The notes below the pieces were generated by a model. The model did no database searches. It was not told where the DNA came from and was given only the letters and a program-made list of their open reading frames with translations. Shown piece after piece: positions 11,640-48,091 of a stretch of 64,000 nt of DNA (position 1 is its first letter; each line of letters starts with the position of its first letter). Source of the DNA: Pomacea canaliculata (taxonomy: Eukaryota; Mollusca; Gastropoda; Architaenioglossa; Ampullariidae); assembly GCF_003073045.1 (NCBI RefSeq), contig NC_037601.1:5487872-5551871 (forward strand), written 5' to 3'. The position numbers and the translations under genes were made by a program.

Positions 11640-14560
11640 CACTAATGACGTGTACCTCGCTGGAGAGCATTCCGTCAGTCCCTCCAGTGCTGCAGCACTT
11701 ACTGCATACCTCAGCGTGTGTACGTCTCCTCTTCGTCTACCTCACACACCAGAGTGAATCACAACACCTTCCCGGTTAACCCCTCCCTCCTTCCTACATT
11801 CAACGCCTCCATTGCTCGTGGGGGTAATTCAGCAGTCTCACTAGGTGACCGGAAGGGTTGTTTCTAGTTCAACCAGCGATCTATATCATCGTGGAACTGC
11901 CACCCGTGGGTGACTAGAGGGCTTTCTCTTAAATCACGAAATCAGCTGTTTGTCGCGTTAGATACCAGCCAGTGGCTAAGACGAGAAAAGAGGAAGAGCA
12001 AAAATTGCTGATGTCAGCTGCAGGGAGACAGGGGTAGGCTGTCAGGTGTTGAGATTTGGAATGTTAGGTATGCGCCAACACCTCCCCCCACCCCTTCCCC
12101 AGCGCCGTCCGCGAGACTACGACCTCACGCTCGCGACGAGTCGCCGCGGTGGTCAGCCCTCGGTATGCTCAGGTGATGTGGTGACGTTTTGCCAGACGTC
12201 ACGCTAGCTTTGTGGAAGGGTAAGGATGGTGTGGGGTTGGCGGCTGTCTCACCTGTCGTTCCCCCCTGACACCATCCACCCCCTCTGCAAATCCAAGCAG
12301 TTCAAAGCTCGCATGTCATGCAGCCAATGAGGTTCTGAGTTTCCGACTGCCACAAAGTTATGTCGCTGTCTCGTTCGCGGCCAGACCTCGCTGACATAGA
12401 AGTATTGTCACCTTAACATGGCAGTGCACGACACATCCGTCATTAAGATGTCACCAAGTGACAGAGAGGACAGCGTGTCTGAAGAGTGAGCTTCATCAGA
12501 CGTCAGGTGAGCTAAATGAGCCCACCCCCGCCTCCACTGTAACATCCGCTACTGTGTTTTGTAGCATTGACGGGGGGTGGGGTAGGGTGAGGAAAGGTGT
12601 CCCACTCTCAGATTCATACTAAATAAAACTCTTCTTGAATACCTTTTGTCCCAGCAGACTTCCGTCCTATTTTATAACTCTGAATCTTGTCGCTTGTCTT
12701 TGAAGTTTTGCAACACAAGCCAGCCGAAGCCGCGACTGTGAAAAGCGAGGGGTTAACAGTCGCATACCTTCCCTGGCGATGTTTCCAGTCTGCGTGCTTT
12801 CCTGCACGGTCGTCGGGTGCTAATGCTGGTGTCCTCATTTCCGGCCAGTCGAGCCAAGCGGCTTCGTCTTGCGAGGAGGGGAACGACGTTAAGGGGGGTT
12901 GGGGTGGCCACGTTCTTTCTCTCCGTTCTGTTTATCTACAACCCGTCAAAAATAACTACTACAGAGGCCTAGGTCTCCTCCCTCTGATGGCGTGCAACCC
13001 ATCGCACCCCTACAGCCGCCAAGTGCCCACAGCTCATGCCCACGTGACGTCCGCGTATTCCGATACAGATCGGCCTCGTGTTTCGGACGCGTCCATTCAG
13101 AAAAAGGGGGGGAGACAAGTTTTATGCTTGTGTACAGGCAACACAAGTCTACAAGGGCCACCTGCTTGGCGCAGTACAGACGACGGATGTCGTCCGCATG
13201 GCGCCTGGCGCTTTTTTTTTTTTTTGGTTTCTCTACCGGGTCTTCATCGATCGTTACTGACGATGCCGCGTGGAAATAAGCATCTAATTCTGGCAGCGCG
13301 AAAGGATTCATTCACTTGAATGCGCACGCACCAACGCCACACCCACCCACCCTAAGCTAAGATAGGAAAGCTATAAAGGAGGCAGGAGAGAAAGTAAAAA
13401 CTACAAGAAAAAAAAATGCTGCTTTTTGTTGGCAGCAATCATTTTTATAATGATTCGATTCGTGGAAAACTAAGTTGACTGCAAATAACTTGCAACCGCC
13501 AACCGCTAATGTGCAATTCGCAATCGCCGTTAGCTGCAGCGGCTGTATTTGCACCCATCTTTCTCATTTAAAAAAAATCCTCTTTTATTTTTAGTCTTTT
13601 CCAATGATTCAGCCTCCTCGAGAACGGCATCAGTGCCATATATTTATAACACGCATGACACAATGACTAACGGTGACTGTCCTACCAATTTCTGGCATTA
13701 CAACCGTACCGTGACGCATACAGTCCCCTAGGGCCTAGGCCAACCTTTGACCCTACACACTAGGCACGTCCGTGAAGAATTGAAGACTGAGCCGATATCA
13801 GCAACGACGAGTTACTGCATCCAGACTGTTGCAGAAGTCGGCACAGCAGTAATCGAAACCTACCGTTGTACTGGAGAGCTACGTCGCAGATTGAGAGCGA
13901 AACGAGCGGGCGGATGTGACCTTTGACCTGCTGATAGCGATCGGCAGCGTTGGGAGTCTAGCAAGCAGGTGGCTTCAACTCAGACACGGGGTCTTCCGTC
14001 TTCGCAACCAAAAACTACTAGAACCAGAGCATAGCAGTTAATAAACTTCTACAAAAAGTGCGAAAAGTAAAGGAAATGAGACTTGACATTCCAGGGAACT
14101 ACAAACTGTTGCTCCTTCGTCACAAATAAATAAAAACATAATTATTGCCCAGTTGGTTCTCGCCGGCTACCAGCAAAACAAAGCTTGCAGTAATTTTTAT
14201 AAGGCAGAGGTCACTGAACCCGCACGTCACACTCTTCCCAATGTTTTCAGAGCAGTTGCTGAAGCGATTACAAGACAAGCACATACAATGTCGCAACTGA
14301 GTTAGGTGGTTTTTCATGGGTGGTAATCCGCTTTTTCTGATGTTTTTGCACTCCTGATGACTCAGCACGTATCAGTGGCGCTTCATACCAGTATTATTGC
14401 TGACTGAGCGTTTAAATACCAATAAGCCCACACACAAATTAATGCCACACGAATATCAACTGGTTTAATCAACTTCTGATGAGTTATAGCATAAACTAAT
14501 GTTGGTGGTGGTGGTGGTGAAGGAGGGTTATGTGGCCTTTGTTTTAATGTTCTACCTTTT
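11640..14560. other. No gene recognised
   Basis: Relatively G+C-rich to about 13.3 kb, with long but unconvincing frames, then A+T-rich. A (GGT)n run lies at 14501-14519. A 210-codon plus-strand frame at 12687-13319 has low-complexity composition, crosses a T-run and shows no family resemblance, so I do not call it. Confidence 0.4.
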
Positions 14561-14569
14561 TCGACGTCA

Positions 14570-14878
14570 TAAAATGATATAATGTGAGGATTTTTGCTGT
14601 AGCTTGTCACAGTATCTAAGCACAATAACATGCACGATATAATCAGTATTGTGATTTTTTTGTCTGCACTTGTTAATTAGTGGCACACCACCAATTTTTA
14701 TTAATGCATTCCCACATGTTAAAAGATATTTCTCACGTTCTGGGCTGACATGTTCCAGTAACAAAATATTGGTATAAAATGTGTCAGAAGCAATTTCAAA
14801 TGTAATGTTGTTGCTGCTGGAGGCCAAAATCGATTGCATTCGGTTCACATGCTCAGTGAGTTCATATTCTGGCACCAT
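14570..14878 (-). CDS. Unrecognised 102-codon frame, possible exon or dead gene piece
   Basis: The minus-strand frame starts at an ATG (14876-14878) and reads MVPEYELTEHVNRMQ and, further on, YLLTCGNALIKIGGVPLINK. The composition is protein-like: mixed, amphipathic, with no low complexity. The middle is faintly like an armadillo repeat, but that is only an impression. No strong splice sites or partner exons were found nearby, and the surrounding DNA is A+T-rich and otherwise empty. It could be an isolated exon, a captured gene fragment, or chance. Confidence 0.25.
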
Positions 14879-14899
14879 TTAAACCTTTTAGATAAAAAA

Positions 14900-17800
14900 A
14901 AAATTGTTACACCACTCCTCAATAATGCTGAACAACAAAATTTTCTCAGAACTGTCAACACTTTGAAGTTAATGTTTAAAACAAATAGCAATAGCCAGCT
15001 AACAAGCAATAAAATATTATATTAACCTGATGAACCAGTGAGAACACATTTTAAAGTGTTTTTGTTGCCCTGAACTCTGCAACGCTACAAGCATTGTAAT
15101 ATTTGTAGCATTTTAATTTAAATTTCAAAATTGGCTTTCTGCTGAATATTGCAGTCTTAATTTCTGTTTGCACAACATTAAAGCTTCAGTTTTAGTTCTG
15201 ACATCAGAATATTTAATTACCAAAATATTAAATTACAGTTTAAGTATCAACACACTATTGTAATATGCAATACGAGTTTCAGAGGCAATGAACCACCAAT
15301 TTCTAATATTCAGGTGATTAATTATCACTTAACTTTTTGTTGCCTACAATATTTTCACAACCTATTGCAGCTCCAACAAGAAAATAATCTGTATCCAAAT
15401 TTTTCTTGCTCATATCTGAAAATAAACCTGTTGTTTTATGAGATCACAGAAAAGAAATGTAAAAGGGAATAAAAAATGTGATTTAGCTGACTTCCCCAAA
15501 ATGTCATTCTCCAAAAATTACCAATGTTTTTGAATGGAAACTTTTGGAACTTTCACTAGTTTATGTACTAATTCCATGAAAAGCTAGGGCAAACTAAACA
15601 AAAATTTTGTTGTGCTTTGCTTTTGCTTTTTTTTCTTCAGACAATGCGCTGTCAAGATGTGAAAGACTAAATAAGCATGAAGCTGTGAAGGTTTGCAATT
15701 TTTAATGATGTTAGAGTGAGCGAATGTTATGACTAGTTAGGTTGAATTAAGCATGTCAGCAAGTTTTGAATGGGGCTGTATATTATGTGCATTATTTGTC
15801 CCATGTAATTATATTTCTCATCTCTATATACATATACAGAGAGAGCTTCAAAACAGCTAATCTTTCTCTCGCTCTCGTGTGTGTTTAAAGGAAAGTGCAA
15901 AGTTCAGAAAAAATATATAGTATTGGTGTATAATTAATATGGGTAGTCAGAAACATTGAAAAAGGAGATTATGTTAACGGCGGCTTATGCACTCATTTTT
16001 GTAGTCGTAACAATTTATTTATAATCAGTGTGTCACTGTGAGAAACACCAGCAAACGAAGCTATCCTTTGTCAGGATCTCGCATGGCCTATCCCCTTACG
16101 ACAGGTGGTATCAAGGGCACGTATGGTGCTACACACAAGGAAAAAGAAAAGAAATAGTGTCTCGCCTAGCGGATCTTGTCATATCGTGTTATGGAAAATC
16201 ACAGGTGATATTCACTTTGGCTTAATGTCTACGGCACATCTTGACTAAGAAACTTATTATAGAATATCAGACTATTTGACTGTTATTTGCTCAATGAATA
16301 AATCATACCTGTGTAACCTTAAAATCGTGCTTTAATTCGCTATTTTTTCTTTCTTCCACCATTTGCCAAAAATCATTTTGTTGTTAACATGACTCACCGA
16401 GTCACCGATCATGCAAAACACACACTTTAGTCATTACATCGAATCACTGAAGCAGTTATTATCTTTCACGGTTCTAGACGGCCAAGAGAGGTATCTGTTA
16501 CGGAGGATATAATTGTTGTTGTGTGTGTTTTTTTAACGATTTGTAAAGCGTCTTGCGCTATCGAACAGGAAACAAAGAGCTTAGGTCAAGCACTGTGATT
16601 ACATGTAGGAGGGGACACAACTAGGATGCGTCATGTGAGATAATCGAGAGGCAAGAGGAGCAGACTTTTTTTTTAAATTTTTAACCTTGAACGCAGAACA
16701 AAGACCAATATCGTCTGCTTTTGTTTGTCACAAGTTCAGGCCAGAGACTGCATTAGATAGCCGAATTTAATTCAACTTTAAACGTGGAAACAAAGAAACA
16801 AAGCCAGCGATCACATCGACTTAGTGCCAAAGCCTGCTATCGATTCCTTGTTTTTAAAAAGATTTTATTTTACACAAAGGCGTATTGGAACAAGACCTAC
16901 ACACAGTCAGTTCCATAAGTACCAGACCGCTAGAATTTTTACTAAAATGTATGATGGAATGGAAACTTAATTCGTAGATGAATATGATGTACAACGTTTT
17001 TTTTTTTTTTCTTTTTGGAGGGGGGGGGTTAGAATTCAGCCATGTTTGTGCTATGCATACACGGAGCAGGCATGGGGCTAAAAACTTTGATAGGGGATTG
17101 AGTCATGGTGGACTGACGAAATTAGGTGAAGCCTGATAAACGTTCAACATATTGGATACCAGTATTTGTGTCGTGTCTTACTATTCGGGTCATCCTTTCT
17201 AAATCATGTCAAAGTGAACAGCCAAACCAGATTTAAAACGGGCGTCTATGTAAGCGGCAGTGCCAAATCTTTTATATTTCTCTTCTCTGATAAATCTCGT
17301 CATTGTCAGTCATCTCTGCTGTGCTGCAGGTGTGATAAATATATGTGCAATGATGGTTAAAAATAAAATGCTACCATCATTTATGATGCTGACATTCCTT
17401 ACTTTAACTTAGGTAAAAATTAACTAATGTTACTCTTAGAGTTAATTTTGTTTAACATGGGTCAATAGGTCAGTATTTTGTGATGCATGAACATGGGCAA
17501 GGTAATCTAGCTAATAACATAACAAACAACATATTTTGGAAGGTAAAGGGCATCATTTTATGTCAACATTATTGAGATGTGGAAATATTGGAATGACAAA
17601 AACCTTCAGCCACTTTTTTTTTTAGCAGGTTTAATTCAGTTTAGCACATTATTTGTGCAGAGTGAGAGGTCTTACAAATTGTAGACACTCAGACAAGTGA
17701 AAAGAGGGGTTCATTATTTTTTTTCCAGTCTGGTAACTTTACATTGTGATCTGGTAATATGTGGATATTTTATCCGAATAAAGTCATTACTACAGCTAGT

Positions 17801-20800
17801 GAAAATCATCTACAACAGTTACAGCCAAAAGAATCTTGCCCGACATTCAGAAATGAAAACATCAATTTAAAAAAAAAAAATCAACAAAAATTGTGAAACA
17901 TTATCAAAATCACACAAACTTTCAATTTTACGCTTCAAACATATCAAAATCTGCAAATAACACGAAGTCTACCCCATTTGCAGATAGTTTTAAAAATGAC
18001 CTTCATGCCATTTAGAGTGCAATACTTTTATTTCTTCTATCTGCAAATGTTAAGGCTGGTTGAAGTGTTAGGACAAAGTCAATGATGTTTTGCACACTAA
18101 CTGTAAACATATGTAAAAGCAATCAACAAAACTTCGCCATTATGCAAGCATCATCTATTATATTCCTATTATGCAATCTGTCATCAAATAAATGCATAGG
18201 AAAATCAAGAAAATGTTCAGAGACTTGGGAATAGAATAAACACACCAATGCATTTATATTTACAGGTGACACAATGTGACTGCAGATATGGTTCACCTGA
18301 GAATGTGTCTGCTTGACTCTCTCCAGGCCACATAGTTATGAAGTGAGAGTAAGGCTAACCCTGGGACAACAGAAGGAATGATAAGACAAGCATTATAAAG
18401 TAGTATTCAGACCCAGCAGATGTTTATCCCTGGAGCCATGGCTATAAAGCGAAAGGAGGTAAAGAAACAAAGTAATATCCATAGGGTCTGGGCATAGCAC
18501 TATAACAATGAAAACAAACTTTTCCTTTAGTTCCCTATGTTGACCTGGGGAAACTACTCTCATTTCATAACTACGTCACCAGAGGATATCCGATCTATTT
18601 TCACCTGAACGTTTTTTCACGACTCAATGCTCACACCTTTGTACACAATCACGCATAGATTCACACAATCTTCCTCCACCTGTAATATATTGATACACAA
18701 TCCGCTGGAGAAAAATTAATCATGACATTGTTTACTACATCATACCTCATATGACCCACACTACCTTGTGCTCTCTTCAGATAACAGTAATAAGTCCCAT
18801 CTGAGCAAGAGAGAAATACAGAACAGAATCTAAAATGTTTTATACATCTCACAAAATTATCATGAATATATGATTTGCTACTCACCATTAATCATAAAAC
18901 ACTTTTCAAGCTGTGAATATTACAGGAAGATAATAAAAATTGATGTTGGCATTGCAAGACTCCTCAGAACATCTGCTGCTAGACTGTTCAAAACGCTATC
19001 TAAGGAACTTTGTACACAATTTGAAATCCAATCGAAGTATGCTTACCAAATCATCAAAGTCAAGACTTTAATAAGCTATTTTTGTACCTTTGTTTTTCTT
19101 TTTAAGAACAGTGACACAGGCTACCACAATTATGTGCATCTTTGAGTACACTTTTTTAAATTTAGATGTATACATCAATTTAAGAAAACATTTTGAATCT
19201 TTTATAATCTGGTTTCACCACCACCACCCCGCCCAAGAATTTAGTACTTCAGAGTTTGATGTGTTATCTCCCTTCCTTCATCACCAAAGTAGCAAGACCA
19301 AGACAAAATTTTTAGATTGCCATCTGATTGTTAAATGTCATCCTCTTAACTCTGATAAATAATTATCAGTATTATTTTCAGAAAACAAACTTACAAGCCA
19401 AACTGCTGGTGATGAAGGATGGGGTGAATTGGGAGGAAGGGGGTGCGGAGGGTTGCCAGCTAACTCTAGGTTCATTTCCCATGATCTATGTGAAGAATAG
19501 TGTATGGCTCAAAAAGCCAATTTTGTCTTCAAAAGTGAAGAATTCTCTGCAGAGATACATATAGTGGCCAAGTCAATCTTCTTGGTGGGCAAGCTTTGGA
19601 GAGGCACATTATCAAACTTCCACATCTGTGAGAATGTTTAGACTTTGGATCTTGGCAGCTCATTCTCTACATGTTCAGACAGAGAGAACAATACTGCTTC
19701 CACGAGGAAGACATTCATGGTTCCAGTGCCAACAGAATGATGATTACTACCAACAACATTATCAATTCATGTACAGCAAGTAACACATCTGTGAACTTTT
19801 TTTTTTTTTTTTCAATTTTGTGAAAACTGGACACGAGGTGCAACACTAGTTCTCAACAACGTTCTCCAATGAAGCTACAGCACAACATAGAGGAAAAGCC
19901 TCTCTCCTCCTAACTTCTGTGACATAAAAGGATGAAAAGAAACTAACTTGATATGCCATATTCTTTAAAAAGTAGCCTTAAAGCTGCTTCACAGCTCCAA
20001 GAGACATCTTCATTACAATATTCTTGGAATAACAGACAAATATCCATTCTCAACAACTTTCTGCAAGCACTGCTGAAAAAAAACAAAAGACTAAAATAAA
20101 ACCTTGAAAACAAACGATCTTAGGCATTTTCAAATGAAATGCTTAACTGCCCATCTGGGTGTCTATCCTTTTGCTAAACAAAAGACATGGAATGGAAACA
20201 GTGAAAAAAAATCCATGTGACTTAGTATCTTAGAAGGGAATAAAATGCTGCTCAGCTTGTAAGACTGGCTGTAAATCTCACGAATGGTGTTTATTTAACA
20301 TTCTTTCCTGACTTCCTGTAGGTTGCCTGTCAATCAGTCCAAGCACCAGTGTATGGAAAACATCATGTTTTGTCCTTAATTATACATAAAATGTTCTCAT
20401 GAAACCTGCTGTCATAACAAATCTTCCAAGGAACAGAATTAAAAAAAGATAACTGAAAAACAATTTGTGTATGGATTCATGTAAAGTGTTCTGTCCCCTT
20501 GTGCATCACAGCAGCACAGTGTAAAGATAATATGGAGCATGTGTTACCAGGGACATTAGAAAAAGAAAGAGCTCTTACCTACACATAGCTTAACAAAATT
20601 AAATGAAAAAAAATCAGTTTGTAAAATAATTATCTGAAGCTGAAGATGTTAAAATCAAAACATTGGCAGTTTGCCGACTGGCTATAGCATTAACATTAAT
20701 ATATAGTTCTAGCACTTTTGATCCAGCAACAAGACAACAGAACTCCTGATCAGTGTATTCATTAAGAAAATATATGTTGTTTGCAGAAGATTTTCTATAA

Positions 20801-21480
20801 CTAGTTCATTCTGCCTATTAATGAAAACAAAAGACATGCATGACCTACTTTTTTAGGGTTTTTTCCCCCTTAATCATTATCATGCTACACTACCAATACA
20901 TTTAGATCTATAATCACTTTTAAAAAGCCCATCCAACAGATTAAACAAGGAACTTTGGAAATATTGCCATTAACACAAATAGGCAACTTGACTATGATGT
21001 GAATCTCTAGCATCTGTGTATAATTCACACAGGACACCGGCCAGACAGATCTACTTTATCACGTTTAAAAGTATCACACTGTGCTAAATGCTACAATTCT
21101 AAGCCACTGCATTTTCCTCCTTAATCTGACAAGAAGTTCAGCTAAAATGACTTCTGTACCACTGTCACTTAAACCAGTGCATTCATTACATACAGCATAG
21201 GCAATTCACATTGTGAGTAAAAGGTGTTTTTGTTAATTGTAGATATGTAATAAGTTGCTAATTATGTCAGATACAGACACAACGGCTCAAAAGAACTATT
21301 TATTCAGGTAAGACATGATCACAGCCAATAGAATAAATAGGTCAGCTTTAACTTAATTTTCTGGAGAATGCAAAATGCTAAAAATTAACCTGATGACAAA
21401 GCTAACTCGAGACACATTCCAGTGCTTTCTACCAAGCTCACCACATCTCACCATTTAAAGTGCTCAGACAAGTTTTAGAC
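14900..21480. other. A+T-rich, no gene recognised
   Basis: Uniformly A+T-rich with only short frames. The upper part may be distal 3' flank of the minus-strand RSPRY1 gene. I see no splice-flanked exons, tRNAs or clear repeat boundaries. Confidence 0.4.
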
Positions 21481-21485
21481 ACCAA

Positions 21486-21491
21486 TTTATT
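21486..21491 (-). terminator. Candidate poly(A) signal for RSPRY1
   Basis: TTTATT on the plus strand is AATAAA on the minus strand, about 1.5 kb past the RSPRY1 stop. It is the first canonical hexamer I noticed downstream. If used, the 3' UTR would be about 1.5 kb and would include both hairpins at 22.35 and 22.55 kb. Confidence 0.3.
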
Positions 21492-22349
21492 TTTTCATCA
21501 GATATAAAACTTCTAAATGAAAAGAAAGGGAAAAACCCAATTACAGTGTATGTAAAGTGGCACTGTCTATATTTGATATTTAAAATCTTTAGTTGCTTCC
21601 CTGGTTTGTGAATATTCTGTCTACAATGCAATATATATATCTATATACACCATACAACAAACGATGAATAAAATATATCTAATGGATAAATAAAACTGAC
21701 ACACCAACATATCCACACCTGCAGGCACCTGTACATGCACACAAACACATGCACACCCATATTATACAGCATATTGACTTCCACTGTTAGCAATGCTTAA
21801 AAGTCCAAGTAGACCTCATGACTGGTGTGGTCACAAGAGATCAACTCAAGTATAAAGTATTTACACAGTTCACATCACAGTAGGAGGCATAGGTCCAGAA
21901 CATCACCAGGCACAGAAGACATGTCAAGTTTACAACTGCTAGAACAGAGTTGACGATAAGTCTTCAGGGACAGTAGCACTGCACAGGGTCACAATGAAGT
22001 ATCCAACTCATGTCACTGCTCCAGGAACCGACTATGAGCAGCAAGCAACACCATGACTCCAGTAACTTCCTTGGGCAGCAAAATGTAGTATCAGGTGTGG
22101 TGATGCAGACTCCAGATACAATCCAATAGCACAGAGCTAAGCAAATGAACTCAGTACAGTGAACTACCCCTGTTGTCATCTCGTGGATGAAACTTGCAGA
22201 TGTTAGACACTTTTGAAAAAAAAATCTTTCCAAAGCAGAAGAAAAATGACAGGTAACTCTTGAACTTCGACTGTGTGCTCTACCGTTATGCCTATTATTT
22301 CATGAACATTTACCCCTCACTTTCCTCTCCCTTTTAGGGTTATGTCCCT

Positions 22350-22370
22350 CTAACTTTTACCAAAAGTTAG
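22350..22370 (-). repeat. Perfect 9-bp hairpin in RSPRY1 3' flank
   Basis: CTAACTTTT (22350-22358) and AAAAGTTAG (22362-22370) pair perfectly around a 3-nt loop, 0.6 kb downstream of the RSPRY1 stop codon. Confidence 0.6.
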
Positions 22371-22546
22371 GTAACTTGTATTACTACCGGGAAGCAGGAA
22401 GAAGCTGCACCTTTTGATACGCACTTCCTTCATCCATGCACCACATTAACTTTGATAAGTGTCAGGGTTAGTGGGGGAGTCCATGACAGACTGTTGGTAC
22501 ACTGTGTAGCACCTCGCACACCTCTGTAGTAAATGGCTTCACTTTC

Positions 22547-22570
22547 CGAGTCTAAATGCCTTTAGACTCG
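22547..22570 (-). repeat. Perfect 10-bp hairpin in RSPRY1 3' flank
   Basis: CGAGTCTAAA (22547-22556) and TTTAGACTCG (22561-22570) pair perfectly around a 4-nt loop. This is the second strong stem-loop within about 200 bp, both probably inside the 3' UTR. Confidence 0.6.
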
Positions 22571-22985
22571 ATATACCGACCTCAGCAGCATTATTCAGTT
22601 GTAAGTTTTAAAGTATTTTTCACATATTCTGCATGCAACACTTGAAGCTTAAAAAAGACCAATGATTTAAAAACAAGAAAAAAAAGGTAAATAGTTCATC
22701 CTTCAAAAGCATTTTGATAGATGAGCATAATCTCCATTAACTCCTTCTCATCCTAACCTCACTGCCTCTTACCCCACCCCCCAAAAAAAGTTTCCTTGAA
22801 CAAAGATTTCAATAAATAGACATAATTTCCTAATAATTGGCTACTCAAACCTGACATGTGGAGAACAAGAATTCAAAAGTACTGTTGAAGTCTATACAAC
22901 AATATTTGTCAGCATTCAATTTTTTTTTTGGTCATGGCGTTTAAACACAATATAAAAAAACTCCATTATGCATGGGAACAAATCA

Positions 22986-46515
<23,530 letters not shown>

Positions 46516-46799
46516 TTTGTAATACAACAGAGGAGAATCATCAATATGAAGAAGGCTTCCTTATCTTTTGTCCAATTTCTTCTGTAATAAATTATTCTTG
46601 TACACAACGCATGTGTTGAAGCTTGTCTCCCACATATCTTATGTCCACCTTATTTCAGATGCTGAGAACAGATAACACTTCTCTGTAAAGCAAAGCTCAA
46701 TCCACAAATATCAAAGTACACAGTCCTGGTTTGTAAGAACAGACTCAGGTTTACTGGGCCGTGTTGATAGCAAATTCTTCAAGGCATCCTTATGAGACA

Positions 46800-47101
46800 G
46801 TACTATTATCTCACCTGTAAAAAGAAAGGCAATTATATTTACAGAATAAAATTAGAAATAATATGATACAGTAGTTTCAAGTAGTAGTGCACTATACTGA
46901 TGCTCAAGTATTTACAGAATAAAACAGAAATGATAAGCTACAGCAGTTAAGTACTATTATCTCACCTAGAAAAAGAAAGGCAAGTATATTTACAGAATAA
47001 AATTAGAAATAATATGATACAGTAGTTTCAAGTAGTAGTGCACTATACTGATGCTCAAGTATTTACAGAATAAAACAGAAATGATAAGCTACAGCAGTTA
47101 A
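46800..47101. repeat. 151-bp tandem duplication upstream of RSPRY1 coding start
   Basis: Two nearly identical 151-bp units (46800-46950 and 46951-47101) stand head to tail. The differences seen are small (CACCTGTAAAAAG versus CACCTAGAAAAAG, and CAATTATAT versus CAAGTATAT). On the minus strand each unit carries a pyrimidine-rich acceptor-like site followed by GTGAGATAATAG, so the duplication also doubles a possible splice site in the RSPRY1 5' region. Confidence 0.85.
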
Positions 47102-48091
47102 AAGTAGTAATATACTATAATGCTGCTTCTACTCATAAAACATGACCAACAGATTCAAACATTCATGCAATGTCCAACATAACTTTTCTGCTTTCTGAAT
47201 ACTGTGTTCAAGAAAATTTTTTAAGGGAGATTCACGACACACACACCCCTCTACGTGAACTGAGTCAAATGAACGCAAAGCTAATTAGAGAATGTATGTG
47301 TAGATGTGATTAAAAATAATACAGTGATGTAAATGATGTTATGTATTAATTACAGGAGGAAAACACTCAGCAACTGCAGAATTATACAGTTAGTATAACT
47401 AAAGCATATCTCTATAGCTATGAGACCAGCATTTCCTTATTAGGTGATCAAAATTTGTGTCGCTGTAAGCACCAAAACTGAATAGATTCAACTCTACAAA
47501 CGTCATGACATGCTTTGTTTATTTGCAGCAATTTAACGAGTTTTTAAAGTTATAAATACATGTTTAATTTAATCTGAGCGACGACAAAAGAGATGATTAA
47601 GGGCTGCTTCTTTTTAAAAGTCATCAGTTACGACAAATGTGTGCTGAAGCTTTTATTTTCTTAAATGGTGCAGGACAGCTGATTCAAAGACTGCTGCTTC
47701 CGAATGAACAGACTAGTCAAACATCATGACTGCACATTATGTGAGTCACCAAAATAGCTCAAGAACATCTAAAATAGTTAGTGTTCACTCACTGTTATAG
47801 AAAATTCAAACTATATGTGCCCATCCCACGTATAATTATCACATTATGTTTTTAATAAGAAAGACAGAGTATAGCAGCCGACATGAATTCCGCCATTACC
47901 AAGATGCACACTGGGTATATCTAACCTCTGCATAATTAACTTATTTTAAAAATAGAAACTAAGCTTAGCAGACTAGTGGGTTGAATACGATAAACTTTAT
48001 AAGCTAAATAACATAAACATGTTTTAATGTCTTGTTTTTTCCGTTTTGTGACGGCTTTTGGTTGGGGAGTAACCATTGTCGTTGAACCAAC
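47102..48091. promoter_or_regulatory. Head-to-head interval between RSPRY1 and CFAP90
   Basis: RSPRY1 (minus) and CFAP90 (plus) start in opposite directions, with 1.6 kb between their start codons. The noncoding first exon of RSPRY1 probably lies here but I could not fix it. CGTTTTGTGACGGC about 45 bp before the CFAP90 start contains a CRE-like half site. Confidence 0.4.

Noticed and set aside
12687-13319. 210-codon plus-strand open frame
   Set aside because: Low-complexity composition, crosses a T-run giving poly-Phe, has no family resemblance and lies in a relatively G+C-rich stretch where stops are rarer.
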